A stretch of 64,000 nt of DNA from Thermosyntropha sp. (GCF_017656155.1 NZ_JACDOH010000008.1:1-64000), one strand, 5' to 3'; numbered from the stretch's first letter, positions 7,923 through 17,746 are shown. Notes: generated by a model from the sequence alone, not told the origin. Made by a program: numbers and translations.

Positions 7923-9467
7923 TTGACTTATCCAGTAATAAAAGCAGCAGCTTATGTTCTGGTACATGCTCCCAATATCCTTTTAGAGCATGGAACCACC
8001 ATTACCACAGAAAGACTTTTAAATCCCGACTCCGAATACCTTAAAGTCCTACCTAAATATTTAAGAAGCTTCGATGATGCAGTAAATTATGCTCCCAACC
8101 AGGTATATATCGGCAACATGAAACCTGAAGAATTAAGAGGATATCCCACCCCCTGGTATGCCAATCCTGTGTCTGGTAGCAGAGACGGGAAATATGGTGA
8201 AATCATGCCTGAAGATGAATTCTATGGTCTTTTAAGAATAGTAGACCGTTTTGAGTTAGTAGAACTTAGTCCTGAGTTTGCTTCACAAATCAAGCCCAAA
8301 ATTGAGGCTAGAAACCTTTTCAGTGCGAAACAGCTTGCCGCATTAGATAAAACCCTTGACTTATCCGAAATAGAAAAAATGGTAGCAAATAATGAAGCAG
8401 ACGGCTTATACCTTGACGGTAAGCTGGTAGGATGTGTAAGAGCTGCTCATGAGACTGATGAAAATCTTTCTGCCCATGTAGTATTTGAAAACCTGGTATC
8501 CAAAGCCTCAGGAGCCTTAGTATTAGCAAATCTTATCAAAAAACACGGTATCAATCCTTTAGATATAGATTATATAATTGAAACTTCCGAAGAAGCCATA
8601 GGAGATATGAACCAGAGAGGCGGCGGCAACTTGGCCAAAGCTATTGGGGAAGTATGTGACTGTTTGAATGCTACCGGATCTGATGTCCGAGGATTCTGTG
8701 CCGGACCTGCCCATGGGATAATACATGCCTGTGCAATGGTAAAAGCAGGGGTATTCAAAAATGTAGTAGTCTTGGCAGGGGGATCTTCAGCAAAATTAGG
8801 AATGAACAGCCGCGACCATGTTAAAAAAGATATGCCTGCGCTGGAAGATATGGTAGGAGGCTATGCTATATTAATAAGTGAAAATGATGGAGTAAGTCCA
8901 GTAGTAAGAACAGATATAGTAGGAAAACACAAAATTGCATCTGGATCATCTCCACAGGCAGTAATACAAGCAATAGTAGCAGATCCGTTAGAAGAAAACG
9001 GGCTTAAAATAACTGATATAGATGTATTTGCCCCTGAGCTGCAAAATCCGGAGCTTACTGTACCGGCTGGAGCAGGAGATGTTCCGATGGCCAACTACAA
9101 AATGATAGGAGCAATGGCAGTTAAAAAAGGCGAAATAGATAAAAAAGACCTGATGATGTTTGCAGAAAAACATGGGGTGCCTGGATTTGCACCTACCCAG
9201 GGACATATACCATCAGGGGTACCGCTTGTTGGGCATGTAGTAGATGAAATAAAAGAAGGCAAAATGCAAAGAGCGATGATAATTGGAAAGGGCAGCTTGT
9301 TCTTGGGCAGAATGACTGACCTGTTTGACGGAATAAGCTTTATAATTGAGAAAAACAGCGGTAAAACCGAAGAAATAAAAGAAGACAGTGAAGCATTAAA
9401 GCAGGAAATAAGAGAACTGATAGCAGGAGCAATAAAAGAGGTAGCAGATTCTCTGGCTGGGAGGTGA
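7923..9467 (+). CDS. grdC: Glycine reductase protein C, beta subunit
   Basis: 514 aa, TTG start behind AAAGGAGGTAAGG. It resembles the ketoacyl-ACP synthase III/thiolase-like GrdC family, with CAGPAHGIIHACAM near residue 260 and a GxGSLFLGR segment near residue 460. Together with GrdD it turns the Se-carboxymethyl group on GrdA into an acetyl thioester and releases acetyl phosphate. It lies directly behind grdB, separated by the hairpin at 7861-7894. Confidence 0.92.
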   Translation: MTYPVIKAAAYVLVHAPNILLEHGTTITTERLLNPDSEYLKVLPKYLRSFDDAVNYAPNQVYIGNMKPEELRGYPTPWYANPVSGSRDGKYGEIMPEDEFYGLLRIVDRFELVELSPEFASQIKPKIEARNLFSAKQLAALDKTLDLSEIEKMVANNEADGLYLDGKLVGCVRAAHETDENLSAHVVFENLVSKASGALVLANLIKKHGINPLDIDYIIETSEEAIGDMNQRGGGNLAKAIGEVCDCLNATGSDVRGFCAGPAHGIIHACAMVKAGVFKNVVVLAGGSSAKLGMNSRDHVKKDMPALEDMVGGYAILISENDGVSPVVRTDIVGKHKIASGSSPQAVIQAIVADPLEENGLKITDIDVFAPELQNPELTVPAGAGDVPMANYKMIGAMAVKKGEIDKKDLMMFAEKHGVPGFAPTQGHIPSGVPLVGHVVDEIKEGKMQRAMIIGKGSLFLGRMTDLFDGISFIIEKNSGKTEEIKEDSEALKQEIRELIAGAIKEVADSLAGR

Positions 9468-9472
9468 TAAGG

Positions 9473-10621
9473 GTGACAGAAAGAGCCAGGAAACTAGCCA
9501 TAGAAGTACTAAATGAAACAGCAGAGATGCTAAAAAGTGGAAAAGGTAGGCCATCGGTAAAAATAGGGCTGACCACCTTTGGAAGCGAAGTAGGAGTAGA
9601 AGCATTGGTTGCCGGAGCTAAACTGGCGATGCAGAGGGATTCTGGTATAGAAGTGGTAATAATAGGGCCGTGTTCTGATGACAGCTTGAAATCGTATCCG
9701 GCTGAAGATGAAGAAACTGTTCATAAGACATTGGAAAACCTCTTAGACAGTGGAGAAATACATGGAGCGGTAACGATGCATTACCCATTCCCCATTGGAG
9801 TATCAACTGTAGGGAAAGTAGTAACTCCGGCGCGTGGAAAGACCATGTACATTGCAACCAGTACCGGAACTAGTGATACCAATCGGGTTCAGGCTATGGT
9901 AAAAAATGCAGTATATGGCATAGCAGTAGCTAAAGCAGACGGAATAGAAAACCCGACAGTAGGAATTCTCAATATAGAGGGAGCAAGACAGGTAGAAAGA
10001 CAGCTTAAGGCTATGCAGGAAAAAGGATACAGCTTCAAATGGGGAGAATCCGCTAGAAGTGATGGTGGACAGGTCTTAAGAGGAAATGATTTAATAATGG
10101 GTAGTGTAGATGTGTTGGTAACAGATACCTTAACCGGAAATGTCTTAATGAAAATGTTTAGTGCATACAGCAGTGGAGGCAACTATGAAACTACCGGTTA
10201 TGGGTATGGCCCAGGTATAGGAAAAGGATTTAACCGTTTAATTCATATACTGTCGCGTGCATCCGGAACCCCGGTAATAGCCAATGCGATAGAGTATTGT
10301 GCATCAATGGTAAGAGGTAAATTATTGAAGATAAAAGAAGAAGAAATAGCAAAAGCAGAGAGAGCCGGCTGGATAGTAGAAGCCCCAAAAGCAGAGAAAA
10401 AAGCAGAAGAAGAAACAGTAGAAATGCCGCCAGAAAAAGTAGTAGAAAGCCAGATAAGCGGAATTGACATATTAGAAATAGATGATGCGGTAAAGGCATT
10501 GTGGAAGAATAAAATTTATGCTTCAAGCGGTATGGGCTGCACCGGTCCGGTAGTATTAGTAGCCAAGGAAGACTATGAAAAAGCTTTAGAAGTTCTTAAA
10601 AACAGCGGATTTTTAGGCTAA
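9473..10621 (+). CDS. grdD: Glycine reductase protein C, alpha subunit
   Basis: 382 aa from the GTG at 9473. An in-frame GTG at 9464 overlaps the grdC stop, but it lies inside the likely ribosome site GGGAGGTG (9459-9466), so the later start is preferred. The protein belongs to the PlsX-like phosphotransacetylase fold family of GrdD; GMGCTGPVVLVA near the C-terminus is characteristic. It performs phosphorolysis of the enzyme-bound acetyl group to acetyl phosphate. A charged Glu/Lys-rich linker of about 30 residues precedes the C-terminal segment. Confidence 0.9.
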   Translation: MTERARKLAIEVLNETAEMLKSGKGRPSVKIGLTTFGSEVGVEALVAGAKLAMQRDSGIEVVIIGPCSDDSLKSYPAEDEETVHKTLENLLDSGEIHGAVTMHYPFPIGVSTVGKVVTPARGKTMYIATSTGTSDTNRVQAMVKNAVYGIAVAKADGIENPTVGILNIEGARQVERQLKAMQEKGYSFKWGESARSDGGQVLRGNDLIMGSVDVLVTDTLTGNVLMKMFSAYSSGGNYETTGYGYGPGIGKGFNRLIHILSRASGTPVIANAIEYCASMVRGKLLKIKEEEIAKAERAGWIVEAPKAEKKAEEETVEMPPEKVVESQISGIDILEIDDAVKALWKNKIYASSGMGCTGPVVLVAKEDYEKALEVLKNSGFLG

Positions 10622-10666
10622 ATGCCTAAAAATAGATAATTTTTTTTAATGAAGGAGGACTGAATA

Positions 10667-12334
10667 ATGAAAAGCGATATTCAAATTGCACAGGAAGCCA
10701 AAATGCTTCCCATTGTTGACGTGGCTAAAAAGATAGGCCTTACCGAAGATGATCTTGAACTTTACGGCAAGTACAAAGCTAAAGTTTCTCTTGATGTATG
10801 GGAAAGAATCAAAGATAAACCTTGCGGAAAATTGATTCTGGTTACTGCTATCAATCCTACTCCGGCCGGAGAAGGTAAAACAACTACTACAGTAGGTTTA
10901 GGACAGGCATTAAATCGTGTAGGCAAGACTGCTATTATTGCTCTTCGCGAGCCTTCCCTTGGACCGAGCTTTGGAGTAAAAGGTGGAGCAGCTGGTGGTG
11001 GATATGCACAGGTTGTACCTATGGAAGATATAAACCTCCACTTTACCGGTGATATTCATGCAGTATCTACTGCCAACAATCTTTTAGCTGCTTTAATTGA
11101 CAATCACCTGCATCAAGGCAATGAGCTTAACATAGATCCGCGTCAGGTTGTATGGCGCAGAGTAGTTGACTTGAATGACAGAGCCCTCAGAAATGTTATT
11201 GTAGGATTGGGCGGAAAAGCTAATGGTGTTCCGCGCGAAACCGGGTTTGACATCAGTGTTGCTTCTGAAATTATGGCATGTCTCTGTTTAGCGAAAGATT
11301 TGATGGATCTTAAAGAAAGATTTAAGAAAATGGTAGTTGCTTATACCTATGACGGTAAACCGGTAACTGCTGATGATCTGAAGGCTGCTGGTTCTCTGGC
11401 TCTGTTAATGAAAGATGCTATAAAACCCAATCTGGTACAAACCTTGGAAAATACCCCGGCTTTTGTCCATGGTGGACCTTTTGCCAACATTGCTCATGGA
11501 ACTAACAGCTTGATGGCTACCCAGATGGGATTAAGACTTGCTGATTACATGGTAACTGAAGCAGGATTCGGTGCTGACTTAGGTGCTGAAAAATTCTTCA
11601 ATATTGTATGCCGCTATGGCAACATGAAGCCTGATGCCGTAGTTATAGTTGCAACTATAAGGGCATTAAAGAATCATGGTGGAGTACCTAAAGATAAGTT
11701 GGGCGAAGTGAATATGGAAGCCTTGGAAAAAGGCGTTGCCAACTTAGAAAAACAGTTAGAAAATGTTCAGAAATTCGGCTTACCGGTAGTTGTAGCTTTG
11801 AATGAATTCCCAACTGATACTCAGGAAGAAATCGACCTCATTGTTAAGAAATGTAATGCCCTGGGTGCAGAAGTAGCTGTATCTCAGGTATGGGCTAAAG
11901 GTGGTGCTGGTGGAGAAGAACTGGCACGCAAGGTCATTGCTGCTGCTGAAAAACCCAGCAACTTCAAGTTCCTCTATGATGTAGATATGCCTGTTAAAGC
12001 AAAAATTGAAAAGATTGCTACTGAAATTTATGGGGCAAAAGGAGTAGTTTATACTCCGAATGCAAATAAAGTTATTGCTAAAATTGAAGAATTAGGCTAC
12101 GGCAATCTGCCGATATGCATGGCCAAGACTCAATTCTCACTGTCAGATGATCCGAATCTCAAAGGAAGACCCAGTGGTTTTGAAATCACTATAAGAGATG
12201 CAAAAGTATCTGCAGGAGCAGGATTTATTGTAGCTTATGCCGGCGAAATTATGACCATGCCGGGATTAGCAAAAGTTCCTGCTGCTGAAAAGATTGATAT
12301 TCTGCCGAATGGAGAAATTGTTGGGTTGTTCTAA
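10667..12334 (+). CDS. fhs: Formate--tetrahydrofolate ligase
   Basis: 555 aa, full family length, ATG behind [26 protein letters not shown] (about residues 65-82) is the ATP-binding loop, and [22 protein letters not shown] follows it as in other synthetases. In an acetogenic direction it makes 10-formyl-THF from formate and ATP. At the end of this operon it can run in reverse, gaining ATP from formyl-THF derived through ftcD and fchA. A strong terminator follows, so it closes the transcription unit. Confidence 0.97.
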   Translation: MKSDIQIAQEAKMLPIVDVAKKIGLTEDDLELYGKYKAKVSLDVWERIKDKPCGKLILVTAINPTPAGEGKTTTTVGLGQALNRVGKTAIIALREPSLGPSFGVKGGAAGGGYAQVVPMEDINLHFTGDIHAVSTANNLLAALIDNHLHQGNELNIDPRQVVWRRVVDLNDRALRNVIVGLGGKANGVPRETGFDISVASEIMACLCLAKDLMDLKERFKKMVVAYTYDGKPVTADDLKAAGSLALLMKDAIKPNLVQTLENTPAFVHGGPFANIAHGTNSLMATQMGLRLADYMVTEAGFGADLGAEKFFNIVCRYGNMKPDAVVIVATIRALKNHGGVPKDKLGEVNMEALEKGVANLEKQLENVQKFGLPVVVALNEFPTDTQEEIDLIVKKCNALGAEVAVSQVWAKGGAGGEELARKVIAAAEKPSNFKFLYDVDMPVKAKIEKIATEIYGAKGVVYTPNANKVIAKIEELGYGNLPICMAKTQFSLSDDPNLKGRPSGFEITIRDAKVSAGAGFIVAYAGEIMTMPGLAKVPAAEKIDILPNGEIVGLF

Positions 12335-12338
12335 GAAT

Positions 12339-12381
12339 AAAAAAAGGGGGGATTTAAAATATCCCCCCTTTTTTTTTTTTT
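12339..12381 (+). terminator. Strong intrinsic terminator after fhs
   Basis: A GGGGGGAT / ATCCCCCC stem (12346-12353 with 12361-12368), flanked by A-rich sequence on the left and 13 T on the right. It ends the grd-fhs transcription unit; the A and T tracts make it potentially active on both strands. Confidence 0.93.
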
Positions 12382-12463
12382 GCATAAAACCAAGAAAGTT
12401 TCTCTACTTGTATTTTTATTTCACTTTAGTATTTTGATAAACTTCAAAATGGAGATGAAAATA

Positions 12464-13465
12464 ATGCCTAGTTTTTCGCAGTCAGTTCGTTTTGTTAAAG
12501 AGATTGAGAAAAAAATAATTGAATGGAATTATAACATTGATTTTAATGAAGCAATTATGCTTTATGAAATCGCGCAAAAAGATGCTGCTTTAATACATAA
12601 TTTAGCTGATACCATTAAAAAATATCATTTCAAAAATAGTGTCGAACTGTGTTCGATTTTTCCTGCCAAGATAGGATTATGTCCGGAGGATTGTAAGTTT
12701 TGTTCACAATCTGTTTATCATGATTGCAAAGTTGAAATTAAAGATATAGCATCAGTTAAAGAAGTTGTAGAATACATTGAGAATATAGTGACCTTTCCTG
12801 TCCAAAGGCTTTCACTTGTTACTAGCGGCAGACAGTTAAGCGACTCTGAATTTGAGAAAATTGTAAATATTTATTCATATATTTCAAGAAATTATGATAT
12901 TTTTTTATGTGCTTCATTAGGATTTCTCAACAGAGAAAGGGCTAAAAAACTTTTGCAGGCAGGGGTAAGAAAATATCATAATAATTTAGAAACATCCAGC
13001 AGCTATTTTAGAAATATTTGTTCAACCCATACTCAGAAGCAAAAGTTAGAAACCTTGAAAATTGCAAAGGAGGCGGGACTTGAGGTCTGCAGCGGTGGAA
13101 TAATTTCGATGGGTGAGGATATGACAGAAAGGATCAGGCTGGCCTTTGAACTCCGGAAGCTAGATGTTGATTCTGTCCCAATCAACATTTTGAATCCTAT
13201 AAAAGGCACACCTCTTGAAAATATAAAAGTCATAGAAATTGAGGAGATTTTTACTACCCTTGCACTTTTTAGGATTATTCTTCCTGAAAAGACTATAATT
13301 CTTGCTGGAGGAAAAGAGAATGCGCTTGGAGATAGGGAGATGGAAGCTTATGAGTGCGGAGTTAATGGTTGTATAATTGGAAATTATCTTACAACTAAAG
13401 GAATGGAGATACAGGAGAAGGTAGACATATTAAGCTCCCGGTATCAGATAGCAGCCGGAAGTTAG
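12464..13465 (+). CDS. BioB-like radical SAM protein (biotin synthase family, atypical)
   Basis: 333 aa from the ATG at 12464, which has GGAG nine bases upstream; a longer TTG frame from 12380 overlaps the fhs terminator and is unlikely. CPEDCKFC (Cys73, Cys77, Cys80) binds the radical-SAM cluster and the fold follows BioB throughout ([24 protein letters not shown]). Of the four ligands of the second cluster known from E. coli BioB, Cys149 and Cys209 are kept, but the first Cys is Ser117 and the Arg is Ile279. An extra Cys186 lies in NICSTHT. It may be a biotin synthase with a different auxiliary cluster or an enzyme with another sulfur or methyl chemistry. No other biotin gene is nearby. Confidence 0.8.
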   Translation: MPSFSQSVRFVKEIEKKIIEWNYNIDFNEAIMLYEIAQKDAALIHNLADTIKKYHFKNSVELCSIFPAKIGLCPEDCKFCSQSVYHDCKVEIKDIASVKEVVEYIENIVTFPVQRLSLVTSGRQLSDSEFEKIVNIYSYISRNYDIFLCASLGFLNRERAKKLLQAGVRKYHNNLETSSSYFRNICSTHTQKQKLETLKIAKEAGLEVCSGGIISMGEDMTERIRLAFELRKLDVDSVPINILNPIKGTPLENIKVIEIEEIFTTLALFRIILPEKTIILAGGKENALGDREMEAYECGVNGCIIGNYLTTKGMEIQEKVDILSSRYQIAAGS

Positions 13466-13478
13466 GAGGTTTATTTAG

Positions 13479-14006
13479 ATGGAAGACAAGTTGTTTACGG
13501 TGATAACCTGTATGGAAGAAAGGGATTTTCATAAATTTCTTTATATAGCAACCTTTCGCAGAAGTAAGATAATAATTCCTTTTATATTTTTTATATCTGC
13601 ATTAATGGCCTTCTTACTTGTATATGGTGAAAAACAGTTCGGTATGGTGAAGTTTTTTATATACTGGATTATACTGGTCTTTATTGCTATTCTTGTAGTG
13701 TTTTTCAAGGTTGAAATAAAAAACAGACAAAGAATAAAGACAGATAAAACAGGGGTATTTAATTCTCAGGAAACCCTGGATTTTTACGAGGATTTTTTTG
13801 TTAGGGAAAGTTCAGCTTTTGAAGGTGAGTTCAAGATTAAGTATGATCAGCTTTACCAGGTGTTGGAGTCGAAGGATTATTTTATAAACTATTTTAATGT
13901 TAATCAGGCATTTTTAATAAGGAAAAAGGATATGGGGACGGAAACAGTTGAAAGATTAAGAAGTTTGTATCGGAGGAAGATGGGAGATAAGTATAAAAGG
14001 ATTTAG
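13479..14006 (+). CDS. YcxB-like membrane protein
   Basis: 175 aa, ATG behind TAGGAGG, 13 bases after the BioB-like gene. Two hydrophobic segments (about residues 31-50 and 58-77) are followed by a charged region and a C-terminal domain with the SQETLDFYEDFF and YDQLYQVLESKDYFINYF pattern seen in YcxB-like proteins (PF14317). Function is unknown. It is co-directional with, and probably co-transcribed with, the BioB-like gene. Confidence 0.65.
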   Translation: MEDKLFTVITCMEERDFHKFLYIATFRRSKIIIPFIFFISALMAFLLVYGEKQFGMVKFFIYWIILVFIAILVVFFKVEIKNRQRIKTDKTGVFNSQETLDFYEDFFVRESSAFEGEFKIKYDQLYQVLESKDYFINYFNVNQAFLIRKKDMGTETVERLRSLYRRKMGDKYKRI

Positions 14007-14025
14007 TAATAAAGTTTTCCGATAT

Positions 14026-14067
14026 AAAAAAACCGATTTCAGAATAGAAACTGAAATCGGTTTTTTT
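14026..14067. terminator. Bidirectional terminator between YcxB-like gene and folE
   Basis: AACCGATTTCAG (14031-14042) pairs with CTGAAATCGGTT (14051-14062), with A and T runs outside, between two converging genes. It can stop transcription from both sides. Confidence 0.9.
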
Positions 14068-14084
14068 AGTTTGGAAGAAATACT

Positions 14085-14663
14085 TTACCTTTTGTTTAAA
14101 ATCAGTGAGAGAAGTTCTTCCCGTGTTTGATGTCTAGTTTCGAAAAGTCCTCTTAAAGCTGATGTTACAGTTACAGAGCCGGGTTTTCTTATTCCCCGCA
14201 TAGTCATGCACATATGTTCCGCTTCGATTACCACTCCTACTCCGTGCGGATTAAGGGTTTCATAAATACAGTCAGCAATTTGGGAAGTAAGCCTTTCTTG
14301 AAGTTGAGGTCTTTTAGCATAGGCTTCTGCTACCCGCGCCAATTTACTTATCCCTATGACTTTTCCTCCGCGGGGAATATAAGCAACATGGGCTTTCCCA
14401 TAGAAAGGAAGAAAATGGTGTTCGCACATTGAGTATAATGGAATATCTTTTACTAAAACCAACTCGTCATGAAACTCGGAAAAAGATACCTGAAGAAATT
14501 CCTTAGGTTCACACCATAAACCGGAGAAAATTTCTTCATACATTTTCGCTACCCGTTTGGGCGTATCTTTGAGTCCTTCTCTTTCCGGATCCTCCCCAAT
14601 CGCTTCTAAAATCATACGGAAAGCCTGTTCGATTTTAGGTTTATCAATCTGTTTATTGATCAT
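14085..14663 (-). CDS. folE: GTP cyclohydrolase I
   Basis: 192 aa, full family length, ATG preceded on the minus strand by GGAGG. The zinc and catalytic motifs [19 protein letters not shown], the [17 protein letters not shown]-type segment and the C-terminal MRGIRKPGS are all present. It makes 7,8-dihydroneopterin triphosphate, the first step towards folates. It stands alone here; folate demand is high in an organism running the formimino and formyl-THF reactions encoded upstream. Confidence 0.97.
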   Translation of the reverse strand: MINKQIDKPKIEQAFRMILEAIGEDPEREGLKDTPKRVAKMYEEIFSGLWCEPKEFLQVSFSEFHDELVLVKDIPLYSMCEHHFLPFYGKAHVAYIPRGGKVIGISKLARVAEAYAKRPQLQERLTSQIADCIYETLNPHGVGVVIEAEHMCMTMRGIRKPGSVTVTSALRGLFETRHQTREELLSLILNKR

Positions 14664-15016
14664 TTTAACTCCTCCAGACTTTAGAAGATTAAGTATATTA
14701 AATGTCTAAAAAAGTCATTTTATTTTTATTATTTTATTTTTATATAGTTTAGACAATAGTAAACAAAAGTATTTATACTCATGTTTGCATATAAATCAAG
14801 TTTAGCACATCTTGTTGGAAAAAGTAATTGGTATGCTGAAAATGGAATATTAAATAATTTTATGAGATGTTGTAAGGCTGTTTATAGTGGGACTTGTTGT
14901 TTTAATTATCTGGTAGTTAAAATATTATGTGCCTTGTGCAATACTAAAATAGAGGAGAAAAAAAGTGTTTTATAGAAATCAAATTAATTATTTATATTTT
15001 TGGTGGAAAGGAAAGG
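14664..15016. other. AT-rich intergenic region between divergent folE and rluB
   Basis: About 350 bases with long T/A runs. A 64-codon open frame (14781-14975) lacks a ribosome site, shows no recognisable domain and is not taken as a gene. A promoter candidate for the + strand lies at 14750-14779. I see no riboswitch or repeat. Confidence 0.5.
14750..14779 (+). promoter_or_regulatory. Candidate sigma-A promoter for rluB operon
   Basis: TAGACA (14750-14755) and TATACT (14774-14779) with an 18-base spacer. Transcription would start near 14786, leaving a leader of about 230 bases before rluB. Confidence 0.35.
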
Positions 15017-15763
15017 TTGAGGCTGAGGTTGAGATTAGCAAAGTATTTGGCAGAGGCAGGGATTGCTTCGAGACGCAAGGCAGAAGAGATGATTGCCTTA
15101 GGAAGGGTAAAGGTTAATGGCCAATTAATACAAAAACAGGGAGTTAAGATTAATCCGGAAGAAGATGTAGTTGAAGTTGATGACAAAATAGTAAGAAAAA
15201 CTGGTTCTGATAAAATATACATTTTATTGAACAAGCCTGCAGGTTATATAAGCAGTGTCCATGATCCACAGGGCAGGCCTACGGTAGTTGATCTGATTAA
15301 AAATATAAATACCAGGATTTATCCGGTGGGAAGGCTGGATTTTGATACAGAAGGGCTCCTTTTGCTTACCAATGATGGAGAGTTTACCAATCTCATGATT
15401 CATCCCCGCTACAAAATAACCAAGAAATATGAAGCATGGGTAAAGGGTAATATAACTGAAGAAGCATTAAATATTTTACGGCGGGGGGTTATTTTAGAAG
15501 ACGGGATTACTGCTCCAGCTGGAGTAAAGATAGTGAAAAGGAAAAAAGATAAAACTTTATTGGAAATAAAAATTCATGAAGGAAGAAAAAGGCAAATAAA
15601 ACGCATGTGTGCTGCAGTAGGATACCCGGTTATTAAGCTTAAAAGAACTGCTTTCGCATTTTTAAATCTGGAAGGATTGGATACTGGGGAATATCGCTAT
15701 TTAACCCTTGATGAAGTAAAGAAATTAAAGCAAATAGCCTTAAATGAAGGAGTTAAATCATGA
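15017..15763 (+). CDS. rluB: Pseudouridine synthase of the RluB/RsuA family
   Basis: 248 aa from TTG 15017; a TTG at 15029 would give the more usual MRLAKYLAEAG N-terminus and is equally possible. Residues 5-60 form an S4 RNA-binding domain (AGIASRRKAEEMI). The catalytic domain has GRLDFDTEGLLLLTNDG with the essential Asp in RLD, and a C-terminal GRKRQIKRMCAAVG. The enzyme makes a pseudouridine in 23S rRNA. Its last codons overlap the start of the next gene by four bases. Confidence 0.92.
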   Translation: MRLRLRLAKYLAEAGIASRRKAEEMIALGRVKVNGQLIQKQGVKINPEEDVVEVDDKIVRKTGSDKIYILLNKPAGYISSVHDPQGRPTVVDLIKNINTRIYPVGRLDFDTEGLLLLTNDGEFTNLMIHPRYKITKKYEAWVKGNITEEALNILRRGVILEDGITAPAGVKIVKRKKDKTLLEIKIHEGRKRQIKRMCAAVGYPVIKLKRTAFAFLNLEGLDTGEYRYLTLDEVKKLKQIALNEGVKS

Positions 15764-16320
15764 AACTTATATTTACAGGTGATGGAAAAGGCAAAACCTG
15801 CAGTGCAGTAGGTTTGGCTTTAAGAGCATGGGGACAGGGCAAAAAGGTTTTATTTATTTCTTTTTTGAAAGATGCCCTTAGAAGCGGTGAATTTAAAGCT
15901 ATCAATCTCCTATCCAGTTCTGATTTAGTTTTTTTTTCGTTTGGCCGCAGATGTCCTTATGAGGAAAATGAGGATTGTTGTCCGGGAAAATGTGAATGTA
16001 TAGTTTTACCTTCAAATATTGAAGAAGATGATTACGATATAATAAATAAAGGATTAGAAATAGCGGAGAAGGAGATATTGTCCGAACTTTGGGATGTAGT
16101 AGTATTAGATGAAATAGTGAATGTTTATAACCTTTTTCCACGCTTTAAAATAGATATTATGCGTTTGTTGAAGAATATCCCCGATAAAACTGATATTGTG
16201 TTTACTGGGAGAAACTGTCCGCCAGAACTTTTGGATTTAGTTGACTTAGTAAGTGAAATTAAAAACGTAAAGCATCCGTTTAATGAAGGAATTAAAGCTA
16301 AAAGAGGAATAGATTACTGA
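15760..16320 (+). CDS. CobA/BtuR-type cob(I)alamin adenosyltransferase-like ATPase
   Basis: 186 aa, ATG overlapping the rluB stop (ATGA). FTGDGKGKTCSAVGLALRA is the P-loop of the family, VVLDEIVN the Walker B-like segment, and the C-terminal EIKNVKHPFNEGIKAKRGIDY is the conserved tail. The family adenosylates corrinoids. A Cys-rich stretch with six cysteines around residues 68-84 (CPYEENEDCC and CECI parts) is seen in some clostridial members and could bind metal. Corrinoid dependence of the organism is a reasonable inference. Confidence 0.85.
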   Translation: MKLIFTGDGKGKTCSAVGLALRAWGQGKKVLFISFLKDALRSGEFKAINLLSSSDLVFFSFGRRCPYEENEDCCPGKCECIVLPSNIEEDDYDIINKGLEIAEKEILSELWDVVVLDEIVNVYNLFPRFKIDIMRLLKNIPDKTDIVFTGRNCPPELLDLVDLVSEIKNVKHPFNEGIKAKRGIDY

Positions 16321-16443
16321 ATATATATAAGCTTTGTTATAATAAATTAAAGAACTTTGGTTTTGATTTAATATTTTTCAATAGATAGGCTAATAACGAT
16401 AGCAACATATAAGCATTTAAAAAGCAGAGATGGGGGTAAATAC

Positions 16444-16878
16444 ATGTCGAAAAAGATAAAAATCAGGGTTAGATTTGACTTTCTGGGAAAAGCCAAGCAA
16501 GGCAAATTATTTGGAGGCAAAACAAGTGAACAGGTAGCAGAAGAAATAAGGCAAAATAAGGTTTTACTTATGAGAAATGTTCCTGTTCAGGGAATAACCA
16601 TTGAAGATATTGATATGAGCCAAGAAGTTTATTCGGTCCATGATGAGTTTACTGGTAAAATTTTAGCCTATGCTCCCGTGATTGTAACTTTTTACGCCGA
16701 TTCTTTGGAAGATGTAATAAAATTTACCATGAAGGAAGAATTTAGAACTATTGAAGTTTTAGAACCGGAAGAGATGGTTTTGTCAAAATTGGAAATGGGA
16801 AGGATTTTGCTCAGAATTTCCGAAGAGTTGGCCAACTATAAGGTTTATCTGGAGAGAAAGATAGATAGCTGGAAGTAA
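16444..16878 (+). CDS. Conserved hypothetical protein next to HDOD gene
   Basis: 144 aa, ATG behind GGGGG. No membrane segment or catalytic motif is evident. The first half has an alternating strand pattern with a FGGKTSEQVAEEI stretch, and the C-terminal 30 residues look helical. It ends 19 bases before the HDOD gene and probably shares a transcript with it, so a signalling partner role is possible. I do not recognise the family. Confidence 0.7.
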   Translation: MSKKIKIRVRFDFLGKAKQGKLFGGKTSEQVAEEIRQNKVLLMRNVPVQGITIEDIDMSQEVYSVHDEFTGKILAYAPVIVTFYADSLEDVIKFTMKEEFRTIEVLEPEEMVLSKLEMGRILLRISEELANYKVYLERKIDSWK

Positions 16879-16897
16879 GGGTTGAGGAGGGAAATAA

Positions 16898-17746
16898 ATG
16901 GGCAGGATTTCTATTGAGGATATAGTGCAGGCAGTAAGAGATCTGCCGGCGCTACCGAGTGTGGTAACTAAAATAATGAAGCTTACGGAAGATCCAAATT
17001 CTACTGCTCAGGATATAAATAATGCTTTAAGCCAAGATCAGGCTATGACAGCGAGGGTCTTAAAATTAGCCAATTCTGCTTTTTATGGGTTTCCCAGGCG
17101 TATTGCTACAGTAACTGATGCTACTGTGTTTTTGGGATTTAAAACTATTAAGAGTATTGTTATGGCTGCTTCTGTAAGCGATATCCTAAATACTGAGATA
17201 CCAGGTTATGCTTTAGAACATGGAGAATTATGGAAACATTCCCAGTGTGTAGCTATGGCAGCCAGACATATTGCCCGCAAGGTTAAATTTGCTCAGCTTG
17301 ATTTGGCATATACCGGCGGACTTTTGCATGATATTGGAAAAGTTATACTTAATAATGCCATGAAAGAAGCCTATCATGAAGTAGTAGCCCGGATAAATGA
17401 AAAGAACATAGATTTCATAGAGGCTGAAAATGCTGTATTAGGTTTCAATCATGCCCTGGTAGGGGCTAGGGTGGCAGAAAAATGGAATCTTCCCCCTGAG
17501 CTAGTAGATACTATTGCTCATCATCATAATCCGGAGAGGGCGCATGTAAATAATAGGCTTACCTCTATAGTTCACCTGGCTGATGTAGTTTGTGTATCTA
17601 TGGGAATAGGGATAGGTATTGACGGGATGCTTTATACTGTTTCAGCTGAAGCCTTGAAGATTTTAGGTTTAGACGAAAATGATATTTATGTTATAATTAA
17701 CGAATTAACAGATATATTTGTGGATGAGCAAAGCTTCATGATTTGA
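16898..17746 (+). CDS. HDOD domain protein
   Basis: 282 aa, ATG behind GAGGAGG. It is almost entirely one HDOD domain: LPALPSVVTKIMKL at residues 14-27, AMTARVLKLANSAFYG near 48, and the HD-like LLHDIGKVIL near 145. HDOD proteins act in bacterial signal transduction without an obvious enzyme activity; here no second output domain is attached. Function in this organism is unknown. Confidence 0.9.
   Translation: MGRISIEDIVQAVRDLPALPSVVTKIMKLTEDPNSTAQDINNALSQDQAMTARVLKLANSAFYGFPRRIATVTDATVFLGFKTIKSIVMAASVSDILNTEIPGYALEHGELWKHSQCVAMAARHIARKVKFAQLDLAYTGGLLHDIGKVILNNAMKEAYHEVVARINEKNIDFIEAENAVLGFNHALVGARVAEKWNLPPELVDTIAHHHNPERAHVNNRLTSIVHLADVVCVSMGIGIGIDGMLYTVSAEALKILGLDENDIYVIINELTDIFVDEQSFMI

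Noticed and set aside
12380-12463. 28-residue N-terminal extension of the BioB-like protein
   Set aside because: It begins in the T-tract of the fhs terminator; the ATG at 12464 has a proper ribosome site.
14781-14975. 64-codon ORF between folE and rluB
   Set aside because: No ribosome site, no recognisable sequence, AT-rich spacer composition.
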